Below, in pieces: positions 50,390-58,298 of a DNA stretch of 64,000 nt. Positions within the stretch are counted from its first letter, which is position 1. The number at the start of each line of letters is the position of its first letter. The translations under genes and the position numbers were made by a program. The stretch is taken from assembly GCF_003731765.1 (NCBI RefSeq), contig NZ_MOAL01000004.1:930001-994000 (forward strand), read 5' to 3'. Origin of the DNA: Pseudomonas chlororaphis. Its GTDB lineage: Bacteria; Pseudomonadota; Gammaproteobacteria; Pseudomonadales; Pseudomonadaceae. A model generated the notes under the pieces. That model made no database searches, was not told the origin of the DNA, and was given only the letters and a program-made list of their open reading frames with translations.

Positions 50390-51028
50390 GTGACCCAGCC
50401 TTCGCCCCTGCGTTTGTATGTCGATGCTCAATTCACCAGCCCTTACGCCCTGTCGGTGTTTGTGGCGCTGCGGCACAAGGGCCTTGAGTTCGAGGTCATT
50501 CCCCTCGATCTGGAGGCCTGCGAGCACCAGGCGCCGGCTTACGCCAGCCTGTCGCTGACCCGGCGTGTACCGACCCTGGTGCAGGGCGAGTTGGCTTTGT
50601 CCGAGTCGTCGGCCATCACCGAGTACCTGGACGAAGCCTTCCCCGGAGCGGCGCTTTACCCTGAGGATTGGGTGCAACGGGCGCGGGCCCGGCAAGTCCA
50701 GGCCTGGTTGCGCAGTGACTTGCTGCCGATTCGCCAGGAGCGTTCGACCCTGGTGGTGTTCTATGGCGTCAAGGCCGGGCCGTTGTCGCCGCAGGCCGCG
50801 TCGGCAGCACAGAAACTGATCGAGGCTGCCCAGGCGTTGCTGGTCGGGAATGCCGAGTACCTATGTGGCCAATGGTCGATTGCTGATGTCGACCTGGCGC
50901 TGATGCTCAACCGGCTGATACTCAACGGCGACCCGGTGCCGCCGGCCCTGGTGGCCTACGCGCAGCGCCAATGGCAGCACCCGGCGGTGCAGGAATGGGT
51001 CAACCTGACGCGGCCGCCGATCGGCTGA
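50390..51028 (+). CDS. yfcF: Glutathione S-transferase (YfcF-like)
   Basis: The protein is 212 residues from a GTG at 50390, preceded by TGGAG. It is very similar in layout to E. coli YfcF: LRLYVDAQFTSPYALSVFVALRHKGLEFEVIPLDLEA, then RRVPTLVQGELALSESSAITEYLDEAF and WLRSDLLPIRQERSTLVVFYG. It has an N-terminal thioredoxin-like domain (about 5-80) and a C-terminal helical domain. YfcF has glutathione transferase/peroxidase activity. An in-frame ATG at 50303 is rejected because it adds an unlikely tail. Confidence 0.87.
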   Translation: MTQPSPLRLYVDAQFTSPYALSVFVALRHKGLEFEVIPLDLEACEHQAPAYASLSLTRRVPTLVQGELALSESSAITEYLDEAFPGAALYPEDWVQRARARQVQAWLRSDLLPIRQERSTLVVFYGVKAGPLSPQAASAAQKLIEAAQALLVGNAEYLCGQWSIADVDLALMLNRLILNGDPVPPALVAYAQRQWQHPAVQEWVNLTRPPIG

Positions 51029-51058
51029 AACCCCAGCCTGTCGCTACGGCGGCCGGCA

Positions 51059-51616
51059 TCAGGGCAGGGTGGCTGCGGGGGCTTCTTGAGCGCGCAGCTG
51101 CTGGCTCATGTCGTCGCAGCTTTGCGACCAGTCCTTGAGCCACTGCGGCATCGGTGGCGATGCTTCGGACAGGCCCAGCTCATGCAAAAACGCCCCCGGC
51201 GCCACCGTGCCCTTGGCCGAGCGGAACAGGCCGCGCATCACCACCACACCGATCACCCGTCCACGGCTGACAAAACGGTGCTCCATAAAACTCCACTTTT
51301 CGTCCCAGCCAAGCATCCGCGTGTGAATCTCGAAGCCTTCGAAGAGCTTCAGCTCGCGGCGGAACTTGCCCCACACATCACCGACGATGGGCACGGCCCG
51401 GTGCCGCAAGGCCACGCGAAAGGCCCCGGTGCGCAGGACGAAATCCATGCGCCCGACATCGGCCAGGGTGAAGTAGCGGCCATTGGTTACGTGGCGGTTG
51501 AGGTCCAGGTCCAGCGGCCACACGCGCATGCGGGTAACCGTGGTGGCGAGGCCGTCGGCGGGCTTGCGCCAGGGACGACGAAAAAGCATGAGCAAAAGTC
51601 GGAACCAGAGATTCAT
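51059..51616 (-). CDS. Hotdog thioesterase-like protein (4HBT/THEM6-type)
   Basis: This 185-residue protein starts MNLWFRLLLMLFRRPWRK and has the DLDLNRHVTNGRYFTLADVGRMDFVLRTG pattern of acyl-thioesterase hotdog proteins (the DxxxHxNxxxY motif region). A hydrophobic, arginine-rich N-terminus may associate with the membrane. The TTG at 51631 is an in-frame alternative but lacks support. It diverges from the GlxA-type regulator. Acyl-CoA substrate unknown. Confidence 0.8.
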   Translation of the reverse strand: MNLWFRLLLMLFRRPWRKPADGLATTVTRMRVWPLDLDLNRHVTNGRYFTLADVGRMDFVLRTGAFRVALRHRAVPIVGDVWGKFRRELKLFEGFEIHTRMLGWDEKWSFMEHRFVSRGRVIGVVVMRGLFRSAKGTVAPGAFLHELGLSEASPPMPQWLKDWSQSCDDMSQQLRAQEAPAATLP

Positions 51617-51721
51617 AAGCACGCCGATCAATGAATGAGCGTTGCACTTTAGGGGTCTGGCTTCAGTTACAGTAGGTGCGTAAATGACTTATTTCATGCG
51701 AAAAGCGCAATAGGCCGGGTT

Positions 51722-52687
51722 ATGCACATCACCTTGTTATTGGCGGACCAATGTTCCGCCGCCAGCGCCACCCTGGCCCTGGAAATGCTCAGCGCCGCCA
51801 ACCTGTTTGCCGAGGGCACGGGGCAGCCGTTCGAGGTGGTTTGCGCATCGCTGGACGGCGCCGATGTGGCGGCGTGGGGCGGGCAGGTGCTGCGGGTCGA
51901 CGTGGCGCTCACCGAAGCCGTGCACACCGATCTGGTGCTGATCCCCGGCTTCCTTTTCACCCTCAAGGACGCCTTGCCGGCTTTTGCCGCGTACGGGCCA
52001 TGGCTACGCCAGCAGCATGCCCGGGGCGCGGTCCTGGCCTCCATGTGCACGGCGGCGTTCATGCTGGCGGAAACCGGGCTGCTGGACGGGATGCGGGCCA
52101 CCACCCACTGGGCGTTCGCCGACCTGTTCCGGCGCCGTTATGGCGCGGTGCGTCTGGACGCCGCGCAGATTCTCTGCGAGGACCATCGGTTGATCACCAG
52201 CGGCGGGGCGAGTGCCGCCATGGACCTGTTGCTGCACCTGGTGCGGCGCTTCGCGTCCCTGGAACTGGCGCAGAAATGCGGCAAGTACCTGCTGGTGGAT
52301 AACGTGCGCACCCAGCAATCGGTGTATGCCCTGTGGTCGCTGCCCAAGCACCACGGCGATGGTGAAATCCTGCGGGTCCAGGACTGGCTGGAGGAGCATT
52401 TCCAGCAACCGTTGCTGATCGACGACGTGGCCCAGCGCTTCGCCTTTGGCACCCGCAACTTCAAGCGGCGCTTCAAGGACGCCACGGGCTACACCCCCCT
52501 GGCGTACCTGCAGGCGTTGCGCCTGGAAAAGGCCAAGCAACTGCTCGAATCCACCCGCATGACCCTGGACAGCATCACCTACGCCGTAGGCTACGAAGAC
52601 AGCAACTCGTTCCGCCGCCTGTTTCTACAGCGGGTCGGCCTGCTGCCGGCGGCGTACCGCAAGCAGTTCCAGCCGAGCGGCAGTTGA
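51722..52687 (+). CDS. GlxA/AraC-type regulator with DJ-1-like domain
   Basis: This 321-residue protein has an N-terminal DJ-1/PfpI-like domain (about 1-190; LASMCTAAFMLAETGLLDG at the elbow) and a C-terminal AraC domain with two helix-turn-helices (about 210-318, DVAQRFAFGTRNFKRRFKDATGYTPLAYLQALRLEKAKQLL). This architecture is that of GlxA/FtrA regulators of amino-compound catabolism. The divergent thioesterase is a possible target. ATG 51722 has no strong ribosome site. Confidence 0.88.
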   Translation: MHITLLLADQCSAASATLALEMLSAANLFAEGTGQPFEVVCASLDGADVAAWGGQVLRVDVALTEAVHTDLVLIPGFLFTLKDALPAFAAYGPWLRQQHARGAVLASMCTAAFMLAETGLLDGMRATTHWAFADLFRRRYGAVRLDAAQILCEDHRLITSGGASAAMDLLLHLVRRFASLELAQKCGKYLLVDNVRTQQSVYALWSLPKHHGDGEILRVQDWLEEHFQQPLLIDDVAQRFAFGTRNFKRRFKDATGYTPLAYLQALRLEKAKQLLESTRMTLDSITYAVGYEDSNSFRRLFLQRVGLLPAAYRKQFQPSGS

Positions 52688-52711
52688 GGCGCCCGCGGCC
52701 CGGCCAGCGCT

Positions 52712-53140
52712 TTACGCCGGCAAGTGCTTTTTCAGGTAGAAGCGCTGGTGGCCCGGCGGGCAATCTTCCAGCACACCCATGATCTGATAGCCCTGTTTCT
52801 GATAGAACCCCGGCGCCTGGAAGCTGTAGGTGTAGAGAAACACCCCTTTGCAACCCAGGTCGCGGGCTTGCTCTTCGGCCCGCTTGAGCAACGCGCTGCC
52901 CAGGCCGTGGCTGCGCTTTTCATCGTTCAGCCACAGGTAGTCGATGTACAGCCAGCCCATGCCGACATTGCCGAACAGGCCGCCGATGACCTGGTCTTCT
53001 GGATCGCGGGCGTAGAGCTGGAAGTCCTCATATTGGGAGTGACCGATGCTCTGCGCATTGAAGCGCTCCAGGCCCTGTCGCACCTCGGCCATGGCTTCGG
53101 CATCGGCGCCCAGGGTCAGGCGGTAAGGGGTGTCGTTCAT
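52712..53140 (-). CDS. GNAT family acetyltransferase
   Basis: This 142-residue GNAT protein has KRSHGLGSALLKRAEEQARDLGCKGVFLYTYSFQAPGFYQKQGYQ, the usual acetyl-CoA and C-terminal motifs, and an N-terminal GNVGMGWLYIDYLWLND strand pair. Acceptor unknown. It is single, leftward, between the GlxA-type gene and the solute-binding-domain gene. Confidence 0.85.
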   Translation of the reverse strand: MNDTPYRLTLGADAEAMAEVRQGLERFNAQSIGHSQYEDFQLYARDPEDQVIGGLFGNVGMGWLYIDYLWLNDEKRSHGLGSALLKRAEEQARDLGCKGVFLYTYSFQAPGFYQKQGYQIMGVLEDCPPGHQRFYLKKHLPA

Positions 53141-53279
53141 GGGCGCTCCTGTGGGGCGATTTGAGGTGGGCGGTATCCTACAGGCTTGGCGGACGGATGG
53201 TCAGGGGCGGCTTGATCCTTTCCTGATCCCTGCCTTTCTGGTAAGGGTGCTTCCGCCATTTCCCGATCTGGAGCCGATG

Positions 53280-54005
53280 ATGAGTGTGATTTCCCCCGCA
53301 GTGCTGGCCGACCTGGCCCCCCAGGGCGTGTTGCGCGCCGCGATCAATTTTGGCAACCCGGTGCTGGCCCAACCGGGCGCGGACGGCAAGCCCCAGGGGG
53401 TGTCCGTGGCCCTGGCCAAGGCGTTGGCCGAGGAGCTGGGCGTGGGCCTGGAGTTGCAGACCTTCGACGCGGCGGGCAAGGTTTTCGCGGCATTGGAGCA
53501 GGGCGCCTGGGACTTGGCGTTCCTGGCCATCGAGCCGGTGCGTGAAGAGCAGATCACCTTCAGCGAACCCTATGTGATCATCGAAGGCACTTACCTGGTG
53601 GCGGCCGACGCGCCTTATCAGGTCGTCGCCGATCTTGACCAGCCGGGCCTGCGCCTCGCGGTGGGCAAGGGCGCGGCCTATGACCTGTTCCTCAGTCGCA
53701 CCCTGCAGCATGCGCAACTGGAACGGGCAGAAACCTCGGCCGCGGCGGTGGACCTGTACATTGCCCAGGGCCTGGATGCCGCCGCCGGGGTGCGTCAGCC
53801 GCTGCAAAAAGTGGCCGACGCGGACCGCCGTTATCGGGTGCTGGACGGTGCCTTCACCGCCATTCGCCAAGCCATGGCCGTGCCCCGTGAGCGCCAGGCC
53901 GGTGCGGCCTACGTGCGAGAGTTTGTCGAGCGCAAGAAAGCCGATGGCCTGGTGCGTGCGGCGCTGACCGCCACGGGTCAGGCGGACGTGCCAGTGGCCC
54001 CTTGA
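53280..54005 (+). CDS. Solute-binding-protein family 3 domain protein without signal peptide
   Basis: This is a 241-residue SBP_bac_3-type protein: LRAAINFGNPVLAQ at the N-terminus, AFLAIEPVREEQITFSEPYVIIEGTYLV in the middle, and LDGAFTAIRQAM near the end. It begins directly with the binding domain and has no signal peptide, so it is predicted to be cytosolic, unlike normal periplasmic binding proteins. TGGAG fits ATG 53280 (or 53277). No transporter genes are adjacent. Confidence 0.8.
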   Translation: MSVISPAVLADLAPQGVLRAAINFGNPVLAQPGADGKPQGVSVALAKALAEELGVGLELQTFDAAGKVFAALEQGAWDLAFLAIEPVREEQITFSEPYVIIEGTYLVAADAPYQVVADLDQPGLRLAVGKGAAYDLFLSRTLQHAQLERAETSAAAVDLYIAQGLDAAAGVRQPLQKVADADRRYRVLDGAFTAIRQAMAVPRERQAGAAYVREFVERKKADGLVRAALTATGQADVPVAP

Positions 54006-54049
54006 TGACCGGTGCCCGGCTGGCGCTGGGCAGGGGCTGAAAAAAAGGC

Positions 54050-54077
54050 AAAAAAAAGCTGCCATAACCCTGGCAGC
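54050..54077 (-). terminator. Intrinsic terminator on the minus strand
   Basis: GCTGCCA (54058-54064) and TGGCAGC (54071-54077) form a 7-bp stem with a 6-base loop. Read leftward it is followed at once by eight U residues (A8 at 54050-54057). Read rightward the tail is not T-rich. No minus-strand gene lies just to the right, so it should end an RNA that starts in the ppx promoter region. Confidence 0.75.
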
Positions 54078-54104
54078 CAGAACAACGAGCACGCGTTGCT
54101 CGCC
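54050..54104 (-). ncRNA. Candidate Pho-regulated small RNA
   Basis: On the minus strand a Pho-like box (54140-54123) is followed after 10 bases by GATACT (54112-54107, 4 of 6 to TATAAT) and then by two hairpins, CGAGCA/TGCTCG (54102-54086) and the terminator stem (54077-54058) with a U8 tail. This predicts a transcript of about 50 nt starting near 54104-54100. No ORF of note is present. It is inferred, not a recognised RNA family. Confidence 0.45.
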
Positions 54105-54122
54105 ACAGTATCGGGCTGGCGT

Positions 54123-54140
54123 ATGACGTTTTGATGACAT
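54123..54140 (-). promoter_or_regulatory. Pho box, leftward
   Basis: On the minus strand ATGTCAT-CAAA-ACGTCAT has two 7-mers spaced 4 bases, like the PHO consensus CTGTCAT-N4-CTGTCAT. The halves match 6 of 7 and 5 of 7. It is placed 10 bases upstream of a -10-like sequence. Confidence 0.6.
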
Positions 54141-54165
54141 GTTCCAGCGTTCAAATACCTGGGCA

Positions 54166-54183
54166 CTGTCATCCGGACGTCAT
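54166..54183 (+). promoter_or_regulatory. Pho box upstream of the short ppx
   Basis: CTGTCAT-CCGG-ACGTCAT fits the PHO box (7 of 7 and 5 of 7 for the halves) with the correct 4-base spacer. A -10-like CAAAAT (54195-54200) follows after 11 bases, and the ppx ATG is at 54266. Confidence 0.7.
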
Positions 54184-54265
54184 CTTTCGAGTGGCAAAAT
54201 CCCCTCCAACCCTCTGCCGGCGCAGGGGTGCTTGCCAACGGATGAACTTGCCAGGAACACAGCCC

Positions 54266-55207
54266 ATGAAAGGCGAAAGCCCCCTGTATGCCGCCATCGA
54301 CCTGGGCTCCAATGCGTTTCGCCTGATGATCGGGCAACCCCTCAAGCGCGATCGGCAGTGGCAGGTCCAGGCCGTCAAGACCCTGCGTGAACCGGTGCGC
54401 CTGGCCGAAGGCTTGCAGGGCGGGGCGCTGGATGAGTTGGCCCTGGAACGCGGCTGGCAGGCCCTGGCGCGTTTTGGCAAACGCTTGCGGGGCTTCGAGC
54501 CCGGACGGGTGCGTGCCGTGGCCACCAGCGCGGTGCGTGAAGCCGACAATGCACGGCTGTTTCTCCACGGTGCCGAGCGCCGCCTGGGCTTTCGCATCGA
54601 TGTCATCAGCGGTCAGGAAGAGGCCCACCTGGTGTACGCCGGGATCGCCCATGCCGACCCCTTGCAACAGGACCGGCGCCTGGTGGTGGACATCGGCGGT
54701 GGCTCCACCGAATTGATCATCGGCCAGGGCAGCCAACCACTGCTCACCGAAAGCCTGGCCATCGGCAGCGGCACCTTCGGCACTCGCTATTTCCCGGGTG
54801 GTGTCATCAGCGCCACCGGCCTGTTGGAAGCCGAACGCGTGGCCTGTCGGCAATTCGAACGGGTGGCCCAGCGCTACCGCGAATTGGGTTGGCAGCAGGC
54901 CATTGGTTCATCGGGCACCGCGCGCATGCTGGCCAAGGTGCTCAAGGCCAACGGCCTGAACGATGCCGGGGAGGAGGGCATCACCTACGGCGGCTTGCTG
55001 CGTTTGTCCCTGCGCCTGCTGCAGGTCGGGCACGTTCGCCAGCTCAGGCTGCTGGGGCTGCAACCCCAGCGCCTCGGCAGCCTGCCCGGTGGCCTGGCGC
55101 TGATGCTGGCGGTTTTCAAGGTGTTTGGCGTCGAGCGCATGGCGCCTTCGGAGCCCGGGTTGCGGCTGGGCGTGCTGCATGGGTTGATGAGCCAGCGCCT
55201 GAACTGA
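54266..55207 (+). CDS. ppx: Short-form Ppx/GppA phosphatase (exopolyphosphatase-like)
   Basis: This 313-residue protein has the Ppx/GppA ASKHA-fold motifs: AIDLGSNAFRLMIG at the N-terminus, VATSAVREADNARLF, VVDIGGGSTELIIG and AIGSSGTARML. At about 310 residues it is a short form that lacks the C-terminal HD-type half of the roughly 500-residue E. coli/Pseudomonas Ppx; it may hydrolyse polyphosphate or (p)ppGpp. AGGA before ATG 54266 supports this start over 54242 and 54131. A Pho box upstream predicts induction by phosphate starvation. Confidence 0.85.
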   Translation: MKGESPLYAAIDLGSNAFRLMIGQPLKRDRQWQVQAVKTLREPVRLAEGLQGGALDELALERGWQALARFGKRLRGFEPGRVRAVATSAVREADNARLFLHGAERRLGFRIDVISGQEEAHLVYAGIAHADPLQQDRRLVVDIGGGSTELIIGQGSQPLLTESLAIGSGTFGTRYFPGGVISATGLLEAERVACRQFERVAQRYRELGWQQAIGSSGTARMLAKVLKANGLNDAGEEGITYGGLLRLSLRLLQVGHVRQLRLLGLQPQRLGSLPGGLALMLAVFKVFGVERMAPSEPGLRLGVLHGLMSQRLN

Positions 55208-55266
55208 TGCGGGTCGAAGAGGCCTTCGAGGGCCGGTATTGACCCTCGATGCCGATTAACCGGCTG

Positions 55267-56193
55267 CTACTTGAAGTGCTGCTCGAAGCTCGCCACCTGC
55301 TCCGGGCGGATCAACTGGTAGGGCACCCAGACAAAGGTCTCCACCGGCTCACCCTTGATCAGCTTCAGCGCCGCTTGCATGGCACTGGCCGCCTGAGCCT
55401 TGGGGTCCTGGAACACTGAGGCGGCCAGTTGCCCGCGCTTGATCGCGTTCAGGCCGTCGGGCAGACCGTCGATGCCCACCACCGGCACTTCGCCCTTGGC
55501 CTTGCCGGCCTGTTGCAGGGCCATGGAGGCACCAATGGCCATCTCGTCGTTGTTGGCGACGATGGCGTCGATGTCGACCCCGGCCAGCAGCCAGTTGCTG
55601 GTCAGGTCCATGCCTTTGCTGCGTTGCCATTCGGCGCTTTGCTCGCCCACCACTTTGATGCCCGGGTAGTCCTTGAGCACCTGCTTGGCGCCCTCGGTGC
55701 GACCCTGGGTAGCGTTCTGCGCGAGGTCGCCCATGATGATCGCGACGTTACCCTTGCCGCCCATTTTCTCGGCCAGGAAACGCATCTGCAGTTGCCCGGC
55801 CTCGATGTCGTCAGAAGCCACCGCCACCACGCCCTTGGGCAGTTCGGGCTGGTCGGGGCGGCGGTTGACGTAGACCAGCGGGATTTTTGCGGCCACGGCA
55901 GCACGGGTGATGTTGGTGGCAGCGGCGGTGTCCACGGGCAGCACGATCACCGCGTCGACCTTTTGCGCGAGGAAGTTCTCGACCTGGCTCAACTGGCGCA
56001 CCACGTCGCCCTGGGCGTCCTCGAACTGGACCTGCACCTGTTGTTGCTTGGCCGCATCGGCCAGGCCGCTGCGCACGTAGGTCATGAAGTTGTCGTCGAC
56101 CTTGGCGATGCTCACGCCAATGCGGTAGTCGGCCAGGGCCAGGTGACTGAACAGGGTCAGGGCCCCGGCAAGCAGAAATGAGTAGCGACGCAT
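55267..56193 (-). CDS. Sugar/inositol ABC transporter periplasmic binding protein
   Basis: This 308-residue protein has a signal peptide (about 1-21) and the type I periplasmic-binding fold of ribose/inositol proteins: YRIGVSIAKVDDNFMTYVRSGLADAAKQQQVQVQFEDAQGD, then VDAVIVLPVDTAAATNI and DAIVANNDEMAIGASMALQQAGKAK. It most resembles inositol or rhamnose binding proteins (IbpA-type). It is the third gene of a leftward operon. No permease or ATPase genes follow, so partners must be elsewhere. Confidence 0.87.
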   Translation of the reverse strand: MRRYSFLLAGALTLFSHLALADYRIGVSIAKVDDNFMTYVRSGLADAAKQQQVQVQFEDAQGDVVRQLSQVENFLAQKVDAVIVLPVDTAAATNITRAAVAAKIPLVYVNRRPDQPELPKGVVAVASDDIEAGQLQMRFLAEKMGGKGNVAIIMGDLAQNATQGRTEGAKQVLKDYPGIKVVGEQSAEWQRSKGMDLTSNWLLAGVDIDAIVANNDEMAIGASMALQQAGKAKGEVPVVGIDGLPDGLNAIKRGQLAASVFQDPKAQAASAMQAALKLIKGEPVETFVWVPYQLIRPEQVASFEQHFK

Positions 56194-56294
56194 GATGGTT
56201 TTCCTTTTGTTGTTATGGGATGAAATTCATCAAGATCCATCGGTGCTGCAGTGGGCTCTCGGGGCCGGGCGGCCCGCCGAGAGCCCGGTGCTGT

Positions 56295-57083
56295 TCACGC
56301 CAGTGTGAAGGCGTGGCGGAAGCGTTCCAGGGCCTGTTCGGAATCCCCCGAGGCCCAGCCTTCAAGGCCGACCACCCCCTTATAACCGATGCCGTGCAAG
56401 GCCCTGGCAATGGCCGGGTAATGAATTTCGCCGGTGCCCGGCTCCTTGCGCCCAGGCACGTCGGCCACCTGGATTTCACCGATGGCCGCACCGGCGCGCT
56501 GGATCAATTCGATCAGGTTTCCCTCACCGATTTGTGCGTGGTACAGGTCCAGGTTCATTTTCAAGTGGGCGCTGCCCACGGCTTCCACCAGGGCCAAAGT
56601 GTCGTCGGCACGGGCGAACGGGGTGCCGGGATGATCCACCGCGGTGTTGAGGTTTTCCAGGAGAAACACCTTGCCGGCGTCTTCGCCCAGGCGGGCGATC
56701 TGCTCCAGGGTCTTGCACGCCCGCAGCCACTGGGCGCCGCTGCTGCGGGCCACGGGCCGTACCGGCAGGCCCCGGTTGTCCAGGCCGGTGCCGTGCAGGT
56801 TGAGGCTCGGGCAGTTCAGGCGGGCGGCCACACCGAGGGATTCCCGGGCGCTGTCCAACAGATTGCGGATGCCTTCGGGCTCGGTCAGGTTGCCGCTGAT
56901 GTAGCCGGTCATGGAGGTGAAATCGGCGCCGGTGGCGGCCAGGGCGACGATGTCCTTTTGCGTCCAGTCCCAGATTTCCGCGCTGAACCCCAGGGCGTGG
57001 ATGCGCTGCACCCGCTCCACGAACGGCAGTTCTAGGAACACCATTTCGGCGCTGACCGCCAGTTTGAACGGGCAGTGGCTCAT
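56295..57083 (-). CDS. Hydroxypyruvate isomerase-like TIM-barrel protein
   Basis: This is a 262-residue AP-endonuclease-2-like TIM barrel protein of the hydroxypyruvate isomerase/sugar epimerase group: FSAEIWDWTQKDIVALAATGADFTSMTGYISGNLTE, then VFLLENLNTAVDHPG and LKMNLDLYHAQIGEGNL. The metal ligands Glu/Asp/His appear to be in place in these motifs. Its start overlaps the stop of the dehydrogenase upstream by 4 bases (ATGA), so they are translated together. It should isomerise a sugar or inositol-derived ketone. Confidence 0.87.
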   Translation of the reverse strand: MSHCPFKLAVSAEMVFLELPFVERVQRIHALGFSAEIWDWTQKDIVALAATGADFTSMTGYISGNLTEPEGIRNLLDSARESLGVAARLNCPSLNLHGTGLDNRGLPVRPVARSSGAQWLRACKTLEQIARLGEDAGKVFLLENLNTAVDHPGTPFARADDTLALVEAVGSAHLKMNLDLYHAQIGEGNLIELIQRAGAAIGEIQVADVPGRKEPGTGEIHYPAIARALHGIGYKGVVGLEGWASGDSEQALERFRHAFTLA

Positions 57084-58102
57084 GACCGGGCTCCTTCCAC
57101 GCGCACCGCCTTGCCTTGCTGGAACGAATCGATGCAAGCCCGGGCGATGGCCAGGGCAGCCCGTGCATCGGCGCCGCTGGCCAGGGGTTGCTCGCCGCTG
57201 CGCAGGCAGTCGACAAAGTGGTTGAGTTCGGCGATGTAGGCATCGCGCAGCAGGTCGGTGTCCAGGCGCAGGGTATCGGCCTGGATGCCCGTGGCGGTGT
57301 AGCGCAGCAGGTCGCTGTCGCGGATCTCGCCCATGGTCAGCATGCCGGCGCTGCCGAACACTTCGCCGCGCACGTCGTAGCCGTACAGCGCCTGGAAGCT
57401 GGCCTCGGCGGTGGCCAGGGCACCGTTGTCGAAGCGGATGCTGACCACAGCGGTGTCCAGCAGGCCCTTGGCCTTGTATTCGGGGGCGATCAGGGCGTCG
57501 GCCATGACGTGGACTTCAACCGCCTCGGCGCCCGGGTTGAGGTAGCGCAGGGTGTCGAAGTCGTGGATCAGGGTTTCCAGGAAGATCACCCATTGCGGCG
57601 AAGCGGCGGGGTTGTTCAGGGCCGGGTCGCGGGTCAAGGAGCGCAGCAGTTGCGGGGTGCCGATGCGCCCGGCGAGCACGTCCTGGTGAGCGGCGCGGAA
57701 GCTGCGGGCAAAACGCCGGTTGAAGCCCACCTGCAACGGCACCTGGGCATCGGCGGCGGCCGCGATGGCACGGTCGGCTTCCTCCAGGGTGATGGCCATG
57801 GGTTTCTCGCAAAAAATGCCTTTGCCGGCCCGGGCGGCACTGATCACCAGTTCGGCGTGGCTGCGGGCCGGGGCGGCGATCAGCACGCCATCGACTTGCG
57901 GGTCGTCGAGCAGTTGCTGCGGGTCGGTGTAGACCCGTTCGACCCCCAGTTCCGCCGCCAGGCGCGCGGCTTGGCCGGGCGTTGGGTCGGCGATGGCCAC
58001 CAGGTGCGCGCCGGGAATGTGCCGGGCGGCGGTCTGGGCATGGAAGCTGCCCATGCGACCGGCGCCGATAAGGCCCAGGCGGATGATCTTGGGTGCTGGC
58101 AT
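57080..58102 (-). CDS. iolG: Gfo/Idh/MocA family dehydrogenase (inositol 2-dehydrogenase-like)
   Basis: This is a 340-residue oxidoreductase with the N-terminal Rossmann motif GLIGAGRMGSFHAQTA (10-25), the catalytic EKPMAIT with Lys100, and IHDFDTLRYL with the conserved His-Asp. It resembles inositol 2-dehydrogenase. The ATG at 58102 starts the usual N-terminus. It is first in the operon with the TIM-barrel gene and the binding protein, and a sigma-54 promoter lies about 66-80 bases upstream. The substrate (myo-inositol or a related cyclitol/sugar) is inferred. Confidence 0.85.
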   Translation of the reverse strand: MPAPKIIRLGLIGAGRMGSFHAQTAARHIPGAHLVAIADPTPGQAARLAAELGVERVYTDPQQLLDDPQVDGVLIAAPARSHAELVISAARAGKGIFCEKPMAITLEEADRAIAAAADAQVPLQVGFNRRFARSFRAAHQDVLAGRIGTPQLLRSLTRDPALNNPAASPQWVIFLETLIHDFDTLRYLNPGAEAVEVHVMADALIAPEYKAKGLLDTAVVSIRFDNGALATAEASFQALYGYDVRGEVFGSAGMLTMGEIRDSDLLRYTATGIQADTLRLDTDLLRDAYIAELNHFVDCLRSGEQPLASGADARAALAIARACIDSFQQGKAVRVEGARS

Positions 58103-58167
58103 AAGGTGATTCCTTGTTGTTGTGGGTCGGGCTCGGGGCGCATCGCAGCGCCGTCCCTGACCCTTCA

Positions 58168-58182
58168 GCAAGGCCTGTGCCA
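58168..58182 (-). promoter_or_regulatory. Sigma-54 promoter of the dehydrogenase operon
   Basis: On the minus strand TGGCAC-AGGCC-TTGC is an exact fit to the -24/-12 consensus TGGCAC-N5-TTGC. Transcription should start near 58157, giving a leader of about 55 bases to the ATG at 58102. Confidence 0.88.
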
Positions 58183-58221
58183 GTTTTCAAGTGATTGATA
58201 TTTATGGCTATTTTATGAATT

Positions 58222-58269
58222 CACACGCTTGAAGTGTGCATGTCGATGACATGTCTATAATGACATGTC
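58222..58269. promoter_or_regulatory. Activator-binding palindromes and activator promoter
   Basis: Two identical 8-base palindromes GACATGTC (58248-58255 and 58262-58269) flank a perfect TATAAT (58256-58261). A third motif, CATGTC-GAT-GACATG (58239-58253), overlaps the first. CACAC (58222-58226) faces GTGTG (58234-58238). They lie about 95-110 bases upstream of the sigma-54 start, the normal position of enhancer sites, and across the probable -10 of the activator gene, which suggests autoregulation. Confidence 0.7.
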
Positions 58270-58298
58270 AAAAATATGAACATGGTCAGGAAGCCCTC

